The translations under genes and the position numbers were made by a program. The notes under the pieces were generated by a model. The model had not been told where the DNA came from, ran no database searches, and was given only the letters and a program-made list of their open reading frames with translations. Below, piece after piece: positions 7,848 through 15,750 of a DNA stretch of 40,542 bases. Within the stretch, counting starts at the first letter, position 1, and every line of letters starts with the position of its first letter. This stretch comes from Bacillota bacterium (lineage in GTDB: Bacteria > Bacillota > Clostridia > Christensenellales > CAG-138), in the NCBI GenBank assembly GCA_023409435.1, contig JAEYHP010000113.1:1-40542 (forward strand), written 5' to 3'.

Positions 7848-8735
7848 TTAATCCTGGAAGAACTGAATAGTGTCCTCGCCGTACCACTTCAGGGAGAACT
7901 CGGAAAGCTTGCCGTTCTCGCGGAGGGTCGCAAGGGCCGCTTCCACCTTGGCCGAGAGGTCTTCCTGGCCCTTTGCAAGCGCGAAGTACGTGCCGTTGAT
8001 TTTAACGGGCTCTTCCACCGCCTTCACCTTCAGACCAAGCTGCGCTTTGATTTCGCTGAACCCAAGGTTGTTGGGCAATACCAGCGCGTCGTATTCTTTG
8101 GCATCCACGGATTTGAAACGGTCCGCAACAGATATGCCTTCGGCGGTGGTGATGGTGATCTGTGCGTCGGGATGCGCCGCGTTATACTCCGTCAGCAAGT
8201 TGAATATGCCACCGTTGGGCGAGGAAGGCACCACGTTTTTGCCTACAAGATCGTCAAGGCTTTTGATGGCGGTATCATCCTCATGCACATAGATGTTGAT
8301 GAGGCTTACGCCGTTGATGGCGTTCGGAATCAGGTACTTCTCTTCGCGTTCCGGGGTCTTGTAAAGTCCGCCGCCGATCAGGACGTATTTGCCGGTCTCA
8401 AGGCCGATCTGGGTGGCTTCCCCTTCCACAAACTCAAGATTGAACGCGTAATCGGGGATCAGCTCGTCTACGGCGTTCAAAACGTCAACTTCGTAGCCGA
8501 CCTTGTTGCCGTTTTCGTCTTCAAAGCTCAGGGGCTTAGACCCGGACTCGAGCGCGACGTTTACCGTTTTCACTTCCGCTTCGGGCGAGGGCGCTGCGGT
8601 CGCTTCCGCCGCCGCTGCGGGTGTGGCTTCGGCTGCTGCGGGGGTGGGCGCCACGGCAGGCGCGCTCGGGGCGGAGCAGCCTACACTAAGCAAGAGAACG
8701 AACACCAGCAATACTCCCAATACTCTCTGTTTCAT
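7848..8735 (-). CDS. Amino-acid ABC transporter substrate-binding lipoprotein
   Basis: This 295-residue solute-binding protein of the bacterial extracellular SBP_bac_3 type has a signal peptide with lipobox LSVGC (Cys20) for lipid anchoring, then an Ala/Pro/Glu-rich linker to about residue 57, then a two-lobed binding domain (NVALESGSKPLSFEDENG onward). GGAGG lies six bases before the ATG. It is second in the operon, 18 bases after the ATPase gene. The typical cationic or amide amino-acid signature is weak, so the ligand is open. With a UroD-like methyltransferase in the same operon, a methylated amino compound is one possibility. Confidence 0.9.
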   Translation of the reverse strand: MKQRVLGVLLVFVLLLSVGCSAPSAPAVAPTPAAAEATPAAAAEATAAPSPEAEVKTVNVALESGSKPLSFEDENGNKVGYEVDVLNAVDELIPDYAFNLEFVEGEATQIGLETGKYVLIGGGLYKTPEREEKYLIPNAINGVSLINIYVHEDDTAIKSLDDLVGKNVVPSSPNGGIFNLLTEYNAAHPDAQITITTAEGISVADRFKSVDAKEYDALVLPNNLGFSEIKAQLGLKVKAVEEPVKINGTYFALAKGQEDLSAKVEAALATLRENGKLSEFSLKWYGEDTIQFFQD

Positions 8736-8753
8736 AACATGCCTCCAAAAAAT

Positions 8754-9506
8754 TTATATTTGATATGCAAAGGGTTCTAAAATATTTTGCAAAAATCGTT
8801 GGGTCGCTTTTTCCGTGGGGCTTGTAAATATCTTTTCAGGCGGCCCCTGTTCCACGATTTTGCCTTCCTCCATAAAAATGACCCGGTTCGCGACCTTCCG
8901 CGCAAACTGCATTTCATGCGTGACCACAAGCATGGTGATGCCCGAGCTGGCCACCTGCCTCATGACGGCGAGCACCTCGCCGACCAATTCCGGGTCTAGC
9001 GAAGAGGTGGGTTCGTCGAAGAGTATCACCTCGGGTTTCAGGGCGAGAGCGCGCGCAATGCCTACGCGCTGCTGCTGCCCGCCGGAAAGCTGATGCGGGT
9101 AAGCATGTTCCGCGCCCTCCAGCCCTACGTTTTTGAGCTCCGCCTTCGCGATTGCAACGGCTTCCGCCTTATTTCGTTTCTGGACGACTATGAGCCCTTC
9201 CGTAACGTTTTCAAGAGCCGTCTTGTTCCGGAAAAGATTGTAATGCTGGAATACCATTGCGGTTTTCCTTCTGAGCGCAAGCATCTTCTTCTTGGGCGAC
9301 TTATGAAACTCATACGTAAGACCGTCTATGCTCACGCTGCCGGCGTCGGCTTTTTCCAGGCAATTGATGCAGCGCAAAAGCGTCGTTTTTCCCGTGCCGC
9401 TTGAGCCGATAATGGCCGCGACGTCTCCTTTTTCTATCGTAAGGTCAATTCCTTTTAAAATTTCTTTATCGCCAAACGACTTGCGGATATCCGTTACAGT
9501 GATCAA
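8754..9506 (-). CDS. Amino-acid ABC transporter ATP-binding protein (GlnQ/HisP type)
   Basis: This 250-residue ATPase subunit has Walker A GSSGTGKT (34-41), Q-loop VFQHYN (85-90), signature LSGGQQQR (140-147), Walker B VILFDE (160-165) and the switch His in VVTHEMQFA. These are the marks of the polar amino-acid uptake class. The start is TTG at 9506, placed six bases after GAGGGA; no in-frame ATG gives the complete N-terminal strand. It is the first gene of a five-gene operon. Confidence 0.92.
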   Translation of the reverse strand: MITVTDIRKSFGDKEILKGIDLTIEKGDVAAIIGSSGTGKTTLLRCINCLEKADAGSVSIDGLTYEFHKSPKKKMLALRRKTAMVFQHYNLFRNKTALENVTEGLIVVQKRNKAEAVAIAKAELKNVGLEGAEHAYPHQLSGGQQQRVGIARALALKPEVILFDEPTSSLDPELVGEVLAVMRQVASSGITMLVVTHEMQFARKVANRVIFMEEGKIVEQGPPEKIFTSPTEKATQRFLQNILEPFAYQI

Positions 9507-9671
9507 TGGCTTCCCTCATTTCAATCGGAGCGCGCTACTTTCCTACAAACGACAACAACATACGGAATTGGTCCTGAGGATACAACCACGCATTCGCAGG
9601 TTGCGCATAAGCCGACCGGACATTACGGCACCCCCTTCCCTAATTACCACTAATCCAGTATGATTAATATG
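9507..9671 (-). other. Long untranslated leader of the ABC operon
   Basis: About 165 nt separate the promoter from the ATPase start. I could not match it to a T-box or to a known riboswitch. It holds only short stems (for example GCCG/CGGC) and a direct repeat of AATCATA near the transcription start (about 9655-9676). Confidence 0.4.
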
Positions 9672-9677
9672 ATTATT

Positions 9678-9706
9678 AGCATATTCCAACTAAACCTATA
9701 TGTCAA
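9678..9706 (-). promoter_or_regulatory. Promoter of the ABC transporter operon
   Basis: A perfect TTGACA (complement of 9701-9706), a 17-nt spacer and TATGCT (complement of 9678-9683) face the ATPase gene. Confidence 0.7.
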
Positions 9707-9865
9707 CAGGTTATTAAAAAAACGGATGAATATACAGAAGAAATTTTTGAACGGACGCTATTCTCTTTGCAAAATAGTGTAGTTTTCCCGAATTCTGGAT
9801 GATGTGATTGAAAAGTTCTGTATTTGTATGCATAACGAAGCCTGAGGATCGCACCAAAATGCTTT

Positions 9866-9900
9866 GCGGGTACGTACCCGTATGTCCGGTACGTACCCGC
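9866..9900. repeat. Nested GTAC palindromes between two operons
   Basis: GCGGGTACGTACC (9866-9878) is inverted at 9888-9900, and each arm itself contains the palindrome GGTACGTACC. No T-run follows on either strand, so a simple terminator is doubtful. It sits after the last flavodoxin gene and about 160 bp upstream of the ABC promoter. It could be an operator or a transcription block. Confidence 0.6.
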
Positions 9901-9926
9901 CAATGCCCGCATATCCTGTTTTCCGT

Positions 9927-10454
9927 TCAAATCCCCATTGCGTTCTTTATGGCATCTGCGATCATCCCGCTCAGTTTGATCGTATCCCTTTCATTGATCC
10001 GATAATTGCCTGTGTCCTTTGTTGTCGGCTTTGGATTGGACGGCAGAAGGTCCATAATATGAAAATCGGCAACTGCCGCGGGCGGCCTTCCCACCCATTT
10101 CCCCAAATCGTCCTTCAGTTTGGGATTGTTGTTGAGTGCACCGCCGCTGATGGAGGCAAAGGCGTAAGGAAGGGGGTTCTCCTTCAGATATTGAAAATAG
10201 GCGCGAAGCGGGGATGCGGCCATCCCCATCCACACCGGGGCGATAAATGTTACCCGATCGTATTGACTCAATACCGCGGGGAGAGGGCGCGCCTTGGGTA
10301 CCCGGCCGAACATCATATCCAGCGTGATCGCGCCCATGCTCCGCGGCTTTTCCGCCGCTATTTTGATATGCTCCGCCGTAAGCGCTTTCGCCACGGCGGC
10401 CGCCAGCGTCTGATTGTTCCCGGTAAGGGAATACGAAACCACTGCAATGCTCAT
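9927..10454 (-). CDS. Flavodoxin-family protein
   Basis: This 175-residue flavodoxin-like protein carries one FMN. The N-terminal strand-loop MSIAVVSYSLTGNNQ is the phosphate-binding loop, and APVWMGMAASPLRAYFQYL is the isoalloxazine-contact region. GAGGGA lies four bases before the ATG. It is the last gene of the TetR-led flavin operon, ten bases after a second flavodoxin-like gene. It probably passes electrons to or from the membrane flavoprotein encoded upstream, which is inference from context. Confidence 0.85.
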   Translation of the reverse strand: MSIAVVSYSLTGNNQTLAAAVAKALTAEHIKIAAEKPRSMGAITLDMMFGRVPKARPLPAVLSQYDRVTFIAPVWMGMAASPLRAYFQYLKENPLPYAFASISGGALNNNPKLKDDLGKWVGRPPAAVADFHIMDLLPSNPKPTTKDTGNYRINERDTIKLSGMIADAIKNAMGI

Positions 10455-10464
10455 AAAGTCCCTC

Positions 10465-10890
10465 TCATCCTATTTGTTCCGCAATTTGTTTTGCGCGGCC
10501 GGCCACGCTTTCTATATCCGCCGCGTTGGGGCGCCCAAGCTTCAAAAACAGAAAGCTGCCCGGGCATGTGAGCTCCTCTAAAACTTCTGTTCCCTTTCCC
10601 TCCAGCAACTCCCGGATATCCGCCTGCCTCCTGAGGCTTGTGGAAACGCTGGATGTCACAAGCACCGCCTTTTTCACCTGGCCGCCCTGGAGCTTCTCCA
10701 CATACTGCAAAAGCTCCGGCAGGCTCTTGCCGCCGTAAATTCCCCCGACGATAAACAGCAGGTCCGCCGGACGCGGCTCAGGGCTTACCGCCGCGTTCAC
10801 CGCCTCCGCATGAAGCGCCTGCGCGACCGCTTCGGCAAGCTTTTTAGAATGCTTTGTCTTTGTCGCATAGATAACGCCTGTCTGCCCCAT
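10465..10890 (-). CDS. Flavodoxin-domain protein
   Basis: This 141-residue flavodoxin-like protein has the phosphate loop in GVIYATKTKHSKKLAEAVAQ, an FMN-contact loop in VGGIYGGKSLPELLQY, and a Cys in the ELTCPGSFLF segment. The ATG at 10890 is preferred because GGAAGG lies a normal distance upstream; a longer frame to 10917 has no better site. It lacks the full second half seen in its neighbour, so the two adjacent genes are distant relatives rather than a recent copy. Confidence 0.78.
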   Translation of the reverse strand: MGQTGVIYATKTKHSKKLAEAVAQALHAEAVNAAVSPEPRPADLLFIVGGIYGGKSLPELLQYVEKLQGGQVKKAVLVTSSVSTSLRRQADIRELLEGKGTEVLEELTCPGSFLFLKLGRPNAADIESVAGRAKQIAEQIG

Positions 10891-10950
10891 ATCCTTTTCC
10901 TTCCTTGCTAAAATCAAAATTTCTACGGCTTCCGGCCAAAGGACATTGCA

Positions 10951-11406
10951 TCAAAACTTCACCGGCACGTTTTGCGCATATGCCCTGTATGCATTCCCGT
11001 ACCGGGTTTCAAGATACCGGTTTTCTTCCTGCGCAAAGAGCTTCACAACTATGATCCCGACGAGCACCGTAGAAAGCACTAGCCAGGAGTTAAACAGCAG
11101 CGTGATGCCGGGGATCGTGACGAATACCTGAAAGAAGTACATGGGATGCAGGAACACCCCGTACAACCCCTTGGTGGCTAAAGCGTCCTTCTTATGCGCC
11201 TTAAGCATTTCAAAGGACGCGATCAAATTCAGAGAAAATCCCACAACCGCCAAGGCGATGCCAACGATGAACAGCACGCCATATTGAACCGTAATGCGAA
11301 ACAGCGGGGAAAGCACGTAGTGCAATATGACCGTCAAGGCCAAGTACCCCCCGACAATCGCGCCCGCCTTCGGGCCTATTCCCATCACAGACATTCTTTT
11401 TTCCAT
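10951..11406 (-). CDS. Isoprenylcysteine carboxyl methyltransferase-like (PEMT/ICMT family) membrane protein
   Basis: This integral membrane protein has about 151 residues and four hydrophobic segments. The C-terminal signature KGLYGVFLHPMYF and QEENRYLETRYGNAYRAYA is the SAM-binding half of the ICMT/phospholipid methyltransferase fold. The ATG at 11406 is nine bases after AGGAG; a TTG just upstream is the alternative. The substrate of bacterial members is generally unknown. Its place between an FMN-binding protein and flavodoxins suggests a link to membrane redox chemistry, but nothing in the sequence proves it. Confidence 0.8.
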   Translation of the reverse strand: MEKRMSVMGIGPKAGAIVGGYLALTVILHYVLSPLFRITVQYGVLFIVGIALAVVGFSLNLIASFEMLKAHKKDALATKGLYGVFLHPMYFFQVFVTIPGITLLFNSWLVLSTVLVGIIVVKLFAQEENRYLETRYGNAYRAYAQNVPVKF

Positions 11407-11426
11407 CAAAAATCACTCCTTTGCCG

Positions 11427-11882
11427 TCACTTGCCTGCCGCCTTTTCGAGCGCGTTTTCTACCGCCTTGAGATGCGCGTTGGAGGTTAACGTCGCACCGC
11501 TGATGACGTCCACCTGCAGGGATTGGGCTTTGATTATCCGATGAAACAGGTCGCCTATGGTAAGGCCTTTCCCCATTTCGGCCGTCTGCTTTTCATTGGC
11601 CAGCGCGCCCTGCGTTACCTTGATATCTGTGACGGCCCCCGAGGCTACGGTCACCTCTACCCCGGCATCCCGGAAGGTATCCTTTGACCCGTGATATGCC
11701 CCCGTATAGACGCCATCCCGCAGGGTGTGAAAATCCACCGCCTTAATCTTCATGTTCTGGAGTTCCGCCCGTCCCGCGCCGGTAAATACGATCATTCCTC
11801 CCACTCCCAACGCAATCAGCCCAATGATGGACAATACAATCCACATGCCAACTCTCCCCTTCCTCTTCTTTCCCGTTTTCAT
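11427..11882 (-). CDS. Membrane-anchored FMN-binding domain protein (ApbE target)
   Basis: This 151-residue protein has a basic N-terminus, one membrane helix (about 12-34) and an outside FMN-binding domain. DVISGAT at 125-131 is the flavinylation motif of RnfG/NqrC-type domains, with Thr131 as the expected site of the FMN phosphoester bond. The neighbouring ApbE would attach the FMN. AAGGA lies about 11 bases before the ATG. Such single-helix flavoproteins act in transmembrane or extracytoplasmic electron transfer; no Rnf, Nqr or quinone-reductase partner is seen here. Confidence 0.9.
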   Translation of the reverse strand: MKTGKKRKGRVGMWIVLSIIGLIALGVGGMIVFTGAGRAELQNMKIKAVDFHTLRDGVYTGAYHGSKDTFRDAGVEVTVASGAVTDIKVTQGALANEKQTAEMGKGLTIGDLFHRIIKAQSLQVDVISGATLTSNAHLKAVENALEKAAGK

Positions 11883-11900
11883 ACTATATATTTTCCTTTC

Positions 11901-12908
11901 TTAAATATAACTTGTTTTCATTCCGGCGCAGGCTCGGTAGTTCCGCCGCAACCCCCGCGTGACATATACGCGCAGCTGCGCGTCCACCAGGACCGCCTCC
12001 GCCTGATAGCTCCTGATGAATGCCAATCCTCTCTCCAAACCGGCAACAAATACGGCGGTGGAAACCGCGTCAGCCACCATGGCGCTTTTTGCAACGACGG
12101 TCGCACTCAGAAGCCCCGCATCCGCCGGATATCCGGTGACGGGATTTAAAATATGGTGGAACCGCCTGCCTTCGCTATCGATAAAATACCGCTCGTAGTC
12201 CCCGGAGGTTACCACCGACTGCCCGGTTACCGCGACAGCGCCGACAAGGCCGTTTTGCCGGGGATGGCGGATGCCCACGCGCCACGGCGAACCGTCGGGC
12301 TTACTTCCCAGCGTGGATACGTTCCCGCCAATGTTGGACCAGGCGGACGTGACGCCGTATTCATGGAATATCTCCATGAACCGGTCGCTCGCGAAGCCTT
12401 TTCCGATGCCGCCCAAATCGAGCGACTGCCCGGCCTTCCTTAGTTCCGCCGAATTCTCGGCGGGGCAGAGTTCCAAATCGCGATAGTTGACCAATGGGAG
12501 GGCAGCCGTTATCCTTTCTTTTTCGAGAGGCGACGACGCATGCCGATAGTCCCACAAATCTATGAGCGGACCGGCTGTGACGTCAAACAACCCCGCCGAT
12601 GCAACGGAGCATTCCGTTGCAAATGAAAGAATGCAGTAGGTTTCGGCGCTGACTGGCTCGCGTTTGACGCCCGCCGAGCGGTTTATTTTGCTTACGTCGC
12701 TTTCGGGGAGGAAGCGGCTAAGCAGGTTTTCGAGCCTTTGCGCCTCCCAATGAACGGCAGCAAGCGCCTGCGCTGCGTTTTTGCCCGCCGCTCGGTGCGC
12801 CATCTGCGTTCCCATGCCCAAATGCGTATCTTCCACCGCAGCGACGCTGCCCACGGGCCATCCCTCCTTGAATGCAGGATACCTAAACGTCGCCATCCCG
12901 TTTTGCAC
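11901..12908 (-). CDS. apbE: FAD:protein FMN transferase ApbE
   Basis: This enzyme of about 335 residues transfers FMN from FAD to a Thr of a target protein, with Mg2+. Family blocks seen: LGMGTQM near the N-terminus, ESDVSKINRSAG, GLFDVTAGPLIDLW, SLDLGGIGKGFASD, SNIGGNVSTLG, GDYERYF, HHILNPVTGYPAD and the metal/substrate segment VADAVSTAVFVAG. No signal peptide or lipobox is visible, so unlike many Gram-negative ApbE proteins it may act in the cytoplasm or at its inner face. Start choice is open: GTG at 12908 (ten bases after AGGGG) or ATG at 12896. Either overlaps the end of the TetR gene, which implies coupled translation. The FMN-binding target gene follows directly. Confidence 0.9.
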   Translation of the reverse strand: MQNGMATFRYPAFKEGWPVGSVAAVEDTHLGMGTQMAHRAAGKNAAQALAAVHWEAQRLENLLSRFLPESDVSKINRSAGVKREPVSAETYCILSFATECSVASAGLFDVTAGPLIDLWDYRHASSPLEKERITAALPLVNYRDLELCPAENSAELRKAGQSLDLGGIGKGFASDRFMEIFHEYGVTSAWSNIGGNVSTLGSKPDGSPWRVGIRHPRQNGLVGAVAVTGQSVVTSGDYERYFIDSEGRRFHHILNPVTGYPADAGLLSATVVAKSAMVADAVSTAVFVAGLERGLAFIRSYQAEAVLVDAQLRVYVTRGLRRNYRACAGMKTSYI

Positions 12909-13479
12909 AATCGGTCAGCCCCTTTAGGACAAAGTCCGTCAGATAATCCTGCAGCTCCGGGAAATATTTTAGCCCGATCTCTTCCTTGTGGTAGCCAATC
13001 CGGATAATAGCTCCGAATGTGGCCATGATCATCTCGCTTGTGATATCCGGCCGCATTTTCCCTTCCGCCTGCCACTTTTCTATGAGCTGAATAAAGTACC
13101 GGTACAGAAAATCCATACCCGATAGCGCGTCTTCCTCCCGAATAAGCTTCTCAATTTTGACGTAGACATCGGGGTTATACCATTGGCTCAGGATCGGGTG
13201 GTTGAGCATTCCCTCCATGTTCAGCATGATAAACTGTTTGATCAGAACCACAGGGTCTCCATTCGGATCGATAGACTTCATGAGGCGTTTCATCAGTTCA
13301 GCCGTTTCCTGGTTCAGGATCTCCACAAAAAGCTTATCCTTGGAGGGGTAGTAGTTGTAAAACGTCCCCACGCTGAACCCGGCCCGCCTGGTAATATCCG
13401 CAATGCCGGTATCCTTGAAGCCCTTTGCCGCAAACAGTTCTTTTGCGCATTCGAACAACACCGCTTTTTTATCGTCCAT
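12883..13479 (-). CDS. TetR-family transcriptional regulator of the flavin operon
   Basis: This 198-residue TetR-family repressor has an N-terminal helix-turn-helix (about residues 10-55, GIADITRRAGFSVGTFYNYYPSKDKLF) and a C-terminal ligand/dimer domain of unrecognised type. It is the first gene of the operon that continues with apbE, which its last codons overlap. A promoter and a 12+12 bp inverted repeat lie directly upstream, so autoregulation and control of the whole flavin operon are likely. The ligand is unknown. Confidence 0.92.
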   Translation of the reverse strand: MDDKKAVLFECAKELFAAKGFKDTGIADITRRAGFSVGTFYNYYPSKDKLFVEILNQETAELMKRLMKSIDPNGDPVVLIKQFIMLNMEGMLNHPILSQWYNPDVYVKIEKLIREEDALSGMDFLYRYFIQLIEKWQAEGKMRPDITSEMIMATFGAIIRIGYHKEEIGLKYFPELQDYLTDFVLKGLTDCAKRDGDV

Positions 13480-13502
13480 TCAAGTTCTCTCTTTTATTTT
13501 TT

Positions 13503-13531
13503 GAATGAATGAATTTTCTATTCGTTCATTC
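13503..13531. promoter_or_regulatory. TetR-type operator
   Basis: GAATGAATGAAT (13503-13514) is inverted at 13520-13531 with one mismatch across a 5-bp centre. It lies between the operon promoter and the TetR start, where a bound repressor would block transcription. Confidence 0.75.
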
Positions 13532-13537
13532 GTTGTG

Positions 13538-13566
13538 AATTTAACACAACCTCAGAGCCCTGTCAA
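13538..13566 (-). promoter_or_regulatory. Promoter of the TetR/ApbE flavin operon
   Basis: TTGACA (complement of 13561-13566), 17-nt spacer, TAAATT (complement of 13538-13543). The TetR-type inverted repeat begins seven bases downstream. Confidence 0.7.
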
Positions 13567-13616
13567 GTGGTATATGAAAAAAATTTATAAATTTAGAAAC
13601 TGTGGCAGAAGAAAGT

Positions 13617-13872
13617 CGGGCGGGAACTTTTTCCCGTCCGCCATAGGTTGTCGATAAACCCCTTGGGGGATCGGGGCCGCTTCGCAGTTCATCTGCCACT
13701 GGCAGCGCTCGGTTCCGGCTCCCGGAGGCTTCCAACCGCCGAAGAGCGACATGTGCGGTGGCGGCGGAAAGCCTTGCTGCGCAAGGCTTTCCTTGCAGGA
13801 ACTTTGTGCCCGTGCCGTAGGCACAGGTTGTTCCTGCAATCCTCGAAACAGTGCCTTGCGGCACTGTTTCGA
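13617..13872. repeat. Gap filled with strong hairpins
   Basis: This non-coding stretch carries at least four long inverted repeats in a row: 13617-13640 (10-bp arms, one G-U), 13766-13792 (GGAAAGCCTTG arms), 13793-13839 (10-bp arms around an inner hairpin) and 13843-13872 (13-bp perfect arms, 4-nt loop). Short frames here have no ribosome site. Function is unknown; it may be a repeated intergenic element. Confidence 0.6.
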
Positions 13873-13876
13873 CAAT

Positions 13877-13903
13877 TAAAAAAGCCCCGAAGGGCTTTTG
13901 CTG
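13877..13903 (-). terminator. Intrinsic terminator of the SleB-like gene
   Basis: AAAAGCCC, CGAA loop and GGGCTTTT (13880-13899). On the minus strand it ends in a six-T run, a few bases after the hydrolase stop. Confidence 0.85.
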
Positions 13904-13916
13904 TTAATGGAGTCCA

Positions 13917-15131
13917 TTAATTGTACTTGTCAAGATATTTCTCTATGCCGTATGCCTTGATCAGCGCCTTGATGGTACCGAGACCGGCCACGCCGTCCGC
14001 CTCCATCTTTTTATCGTTCTGGAATTCGATCAGCGCTTCTTTGCTCGTCATACCGAAGTATCCGTCGGCTTTTACATCGTACCCCAGCTGGTTAAGCATA
14101 AACTGCACGCGGGAAATCCTTTTTTCGGGCTTGCAGCCGTATTGCGGCCATTTGAACGTGCGGTCGAACAGCTTGGGCGGGATTTCTCCGTTGCGGTTGC
14201 GCCCGCTGTAGCTTTCCCGGTAGAAGCAGTGCCCGTCTATCTTTTTATAGAAGCTGTGCCCGCCCCAGTCTTCCCCTTCCGGCCGTTCGGAGTTGAAGAA
14301 GTAAACATCCTGCGGAATGACCCATTCCTGGTCCTGAAGCACCCGCCTTGCGGCGGATTTGCAGGACGAGTTTGGCCGTATGGAGGACGAATAACCGGTA
14401 AACTGGCCCGGCGCCTTGATGACTTCCTCTACGGTGTCTCCGGGATACCCCCGGGACAGCACGCGGTTCATTACAACGTTGCCGACCGCGATTTTACCTT
14501 TTGTCGATTCGCCGCGCGCTTCCCCGTATATGAGCTGCGCAAGCAGGTAGACGTCGTTCTCGGTGTACTCATAGTAGTTGGAAGAATAGCTCATATCGTT
14601 GTAATAGGTATCCGCTTCCACCATATAAAAGTCCACCAATTCGTCCCAATCAACAGGCGGGGGCGTAGGTTCGGGCGTAGGGGTGGGCGTAAGCTCCGGC
14701 GTGGGTTCCGGCGTGGGCGAAGGGGTTGGCTCTGATCCCAATTCCAGCACAGCGTCCGGCTCTTCCGTAGCGCCGGGGCTGAGTGCGACCACAGGCGTGG
14801 GCGTCGCCCCCCCTTCCGCTGCCAGGAGGGATGATACGCTGGCCGCTTCCGGGTCTCCCTGGAAAACCGGCTGGTTGCCCTTCCATGCCACGATCCTGTT
14901 CTGAGCAACAATGCTCGATATGGTGGCCTCAGCGCCATCGCCTGCGGCGTTGAGGGTTTGGGGCGCGCTTTGAAAAACTCCGGCAAGATAAAGCGTGATG
15001 ACGGTCACGGCGCAGCCGATACCCGCCCAGAATGCGATACGCCGCATCCTCCTCCTCCGCCTTGTTTTTCCCAGGAGTTTCGCAGATTGGCCTGTGGGAT
15101 TTATGAATATATGAAACCGTTTCTTTTCCAT
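13917..15131 (-). CDS. SleB-like cell wall hydrolase with C-terminal peptidoglycan-binding domain
   Basis: This protein of 404 residues acts on peptidoglycan. The order is a basic cytoplasmic tail (RRRRRMRR), a membrane helix (about 31-53), a long Pro/Thr/Glu linker (about 110-160), a Hydrolase_2 domain (about 190-320) with YGEARGE (Glu204 as the likely catalytic residue) and NRVLSRGYP, and a PG_binding_1 repeat at about 338-400. SleB-type lytic transglycosylases usually carry the binding domain first, so the order is reversed here. The ATG at 15131 is five bases after AAGGAG; a longer frame has no site. It may act in spore cortex lysis or vegetative wall turnover. Confidence 0.88.
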   Translation of the reverse strand: MEKKRFHIFINPTGQSAKLLGKTRRRRRMRRIAFWAGIGCAVTVITLYLAGVFQSAPQTLNAAGDGAEATISSIVAQNRIVAWKGNQPVFQGDPEAASVSSLLAAEGGATPTPVVALSPGATEEPDAVLELGSEPTPSPTPEPTPELTPTPTPEPTPPPVDWDELVDFYMVEADTYYNDMSYSSNYYEYTENDVYLLAQLIYGEARGESTKGKIAVGNVVMNRVLSRGYPGDTVEEVIKAPGQFTGYSSSIRPNSSCKSAARRVLQDQEWVIPQDVYFFNSERPEGEDWGGHSFYKKIDGHCFYRESYSGRNRNGEIPPKLFDRTFKWPQYGCKPEKRISRVQFMLNQLGYDVKADGYFGMTSKEALIEFQNDKKMEADGVAGLGTIKALIKAYGIEKYLDKYN

Positions 15132-15413
15132 GCAGTCTCCTTGCTGCCTATAATCCTTCACAAAAAGGGGATGATACATACATCATATGAACAGATTATA
15201 TAGTCTCTATCGCCTGACTTCTTATGTCCGGTTGTCCAATTATACCATGGACGAGCAAGGTATGCTTTGAATTTTATTTGAACTGGCCCGGAAAGTATTC
15301 CCACGGGGCATTTGCGGCCGGAAAAGCCGATGCGCTGATTTTCGATTTTTCTGATCATTACATAGCGCGGGACATTGGGGCTCAAAATAATTTTAGAGAA
15401 AAGGAGGGATCGT

Positions 15414-15722
15414 ATGAAAGACCAGAACTGGGAAAACCAAAATACAAAAAATCAGAATACCAGCAGCCCGAATACAAACGGCCAGAATACCAACCGCCCC
15501 AATTCCGATGACCGGAAAGACAATGTGCCAAGAATACAGAAAAATATCGACATGACGATTCACAACATCGAGGCCGCGAAAGATATGGCGGCAAAGACTT
15601 CCGATGATAAAATGGAAAAGACGCTTTCGGAGAAAAACGAGAGGCGGAAGGACGCGCTAGATGGCATGCGCCACGAAATCCGCGACGAAGCCGATGCGCA
15701 AAAAAAATGGGACGGTAAATAA
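15414..15722 (+). CDS. tlp: Small acid-soluble spore protein, Tlp family, with Asn-rich N-terminal extension
   Basis: This 102-residue protein has a C-terminal two thirds matching the Tlp pattern: NSDDRKDNVPRIQKNIDMTI, then IEAAKDMA, then EKNERRKDALDGMRHEIRDEA. It is highly charged and helical with no hydrophobic core. Residues 1-32 are a low-complexity extension rich in Asn, Gln and Thr (NQNT-type repeats) not usual in Tlp. AAGGAGGG lies five bases before the ATG. It points to spore formation; expression in the forespore is known for relatives, but I could not fix a sporulation promoter here. Confidence 0.85.
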   Translation: MKDQNWENQNTKNQNTSSPNTNGQNTNRPNSDDRKDNVPRIQKNIDMTIHNIEAAKDMAAKTSDDKMEKTLSEKNERRKDALDGMRHEIRDEADAQKKWDGK

Positions 15723-15750
15723 CAAGTTCGATAAAACAAAAAATACATCG

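Noticed and set aside
9703..9930. 75-residue minus-strand frame
   Set aside because: It crosses the ABC promoter and the palindromes, with no ribosome site and no recognisable protein pattern.
13541..13920. Several frames of about 90-107 residues in the hairpin gap
   Set aside because: They exist on both strands because the gap is GC-rich and palindromic. None has a ribosome site.
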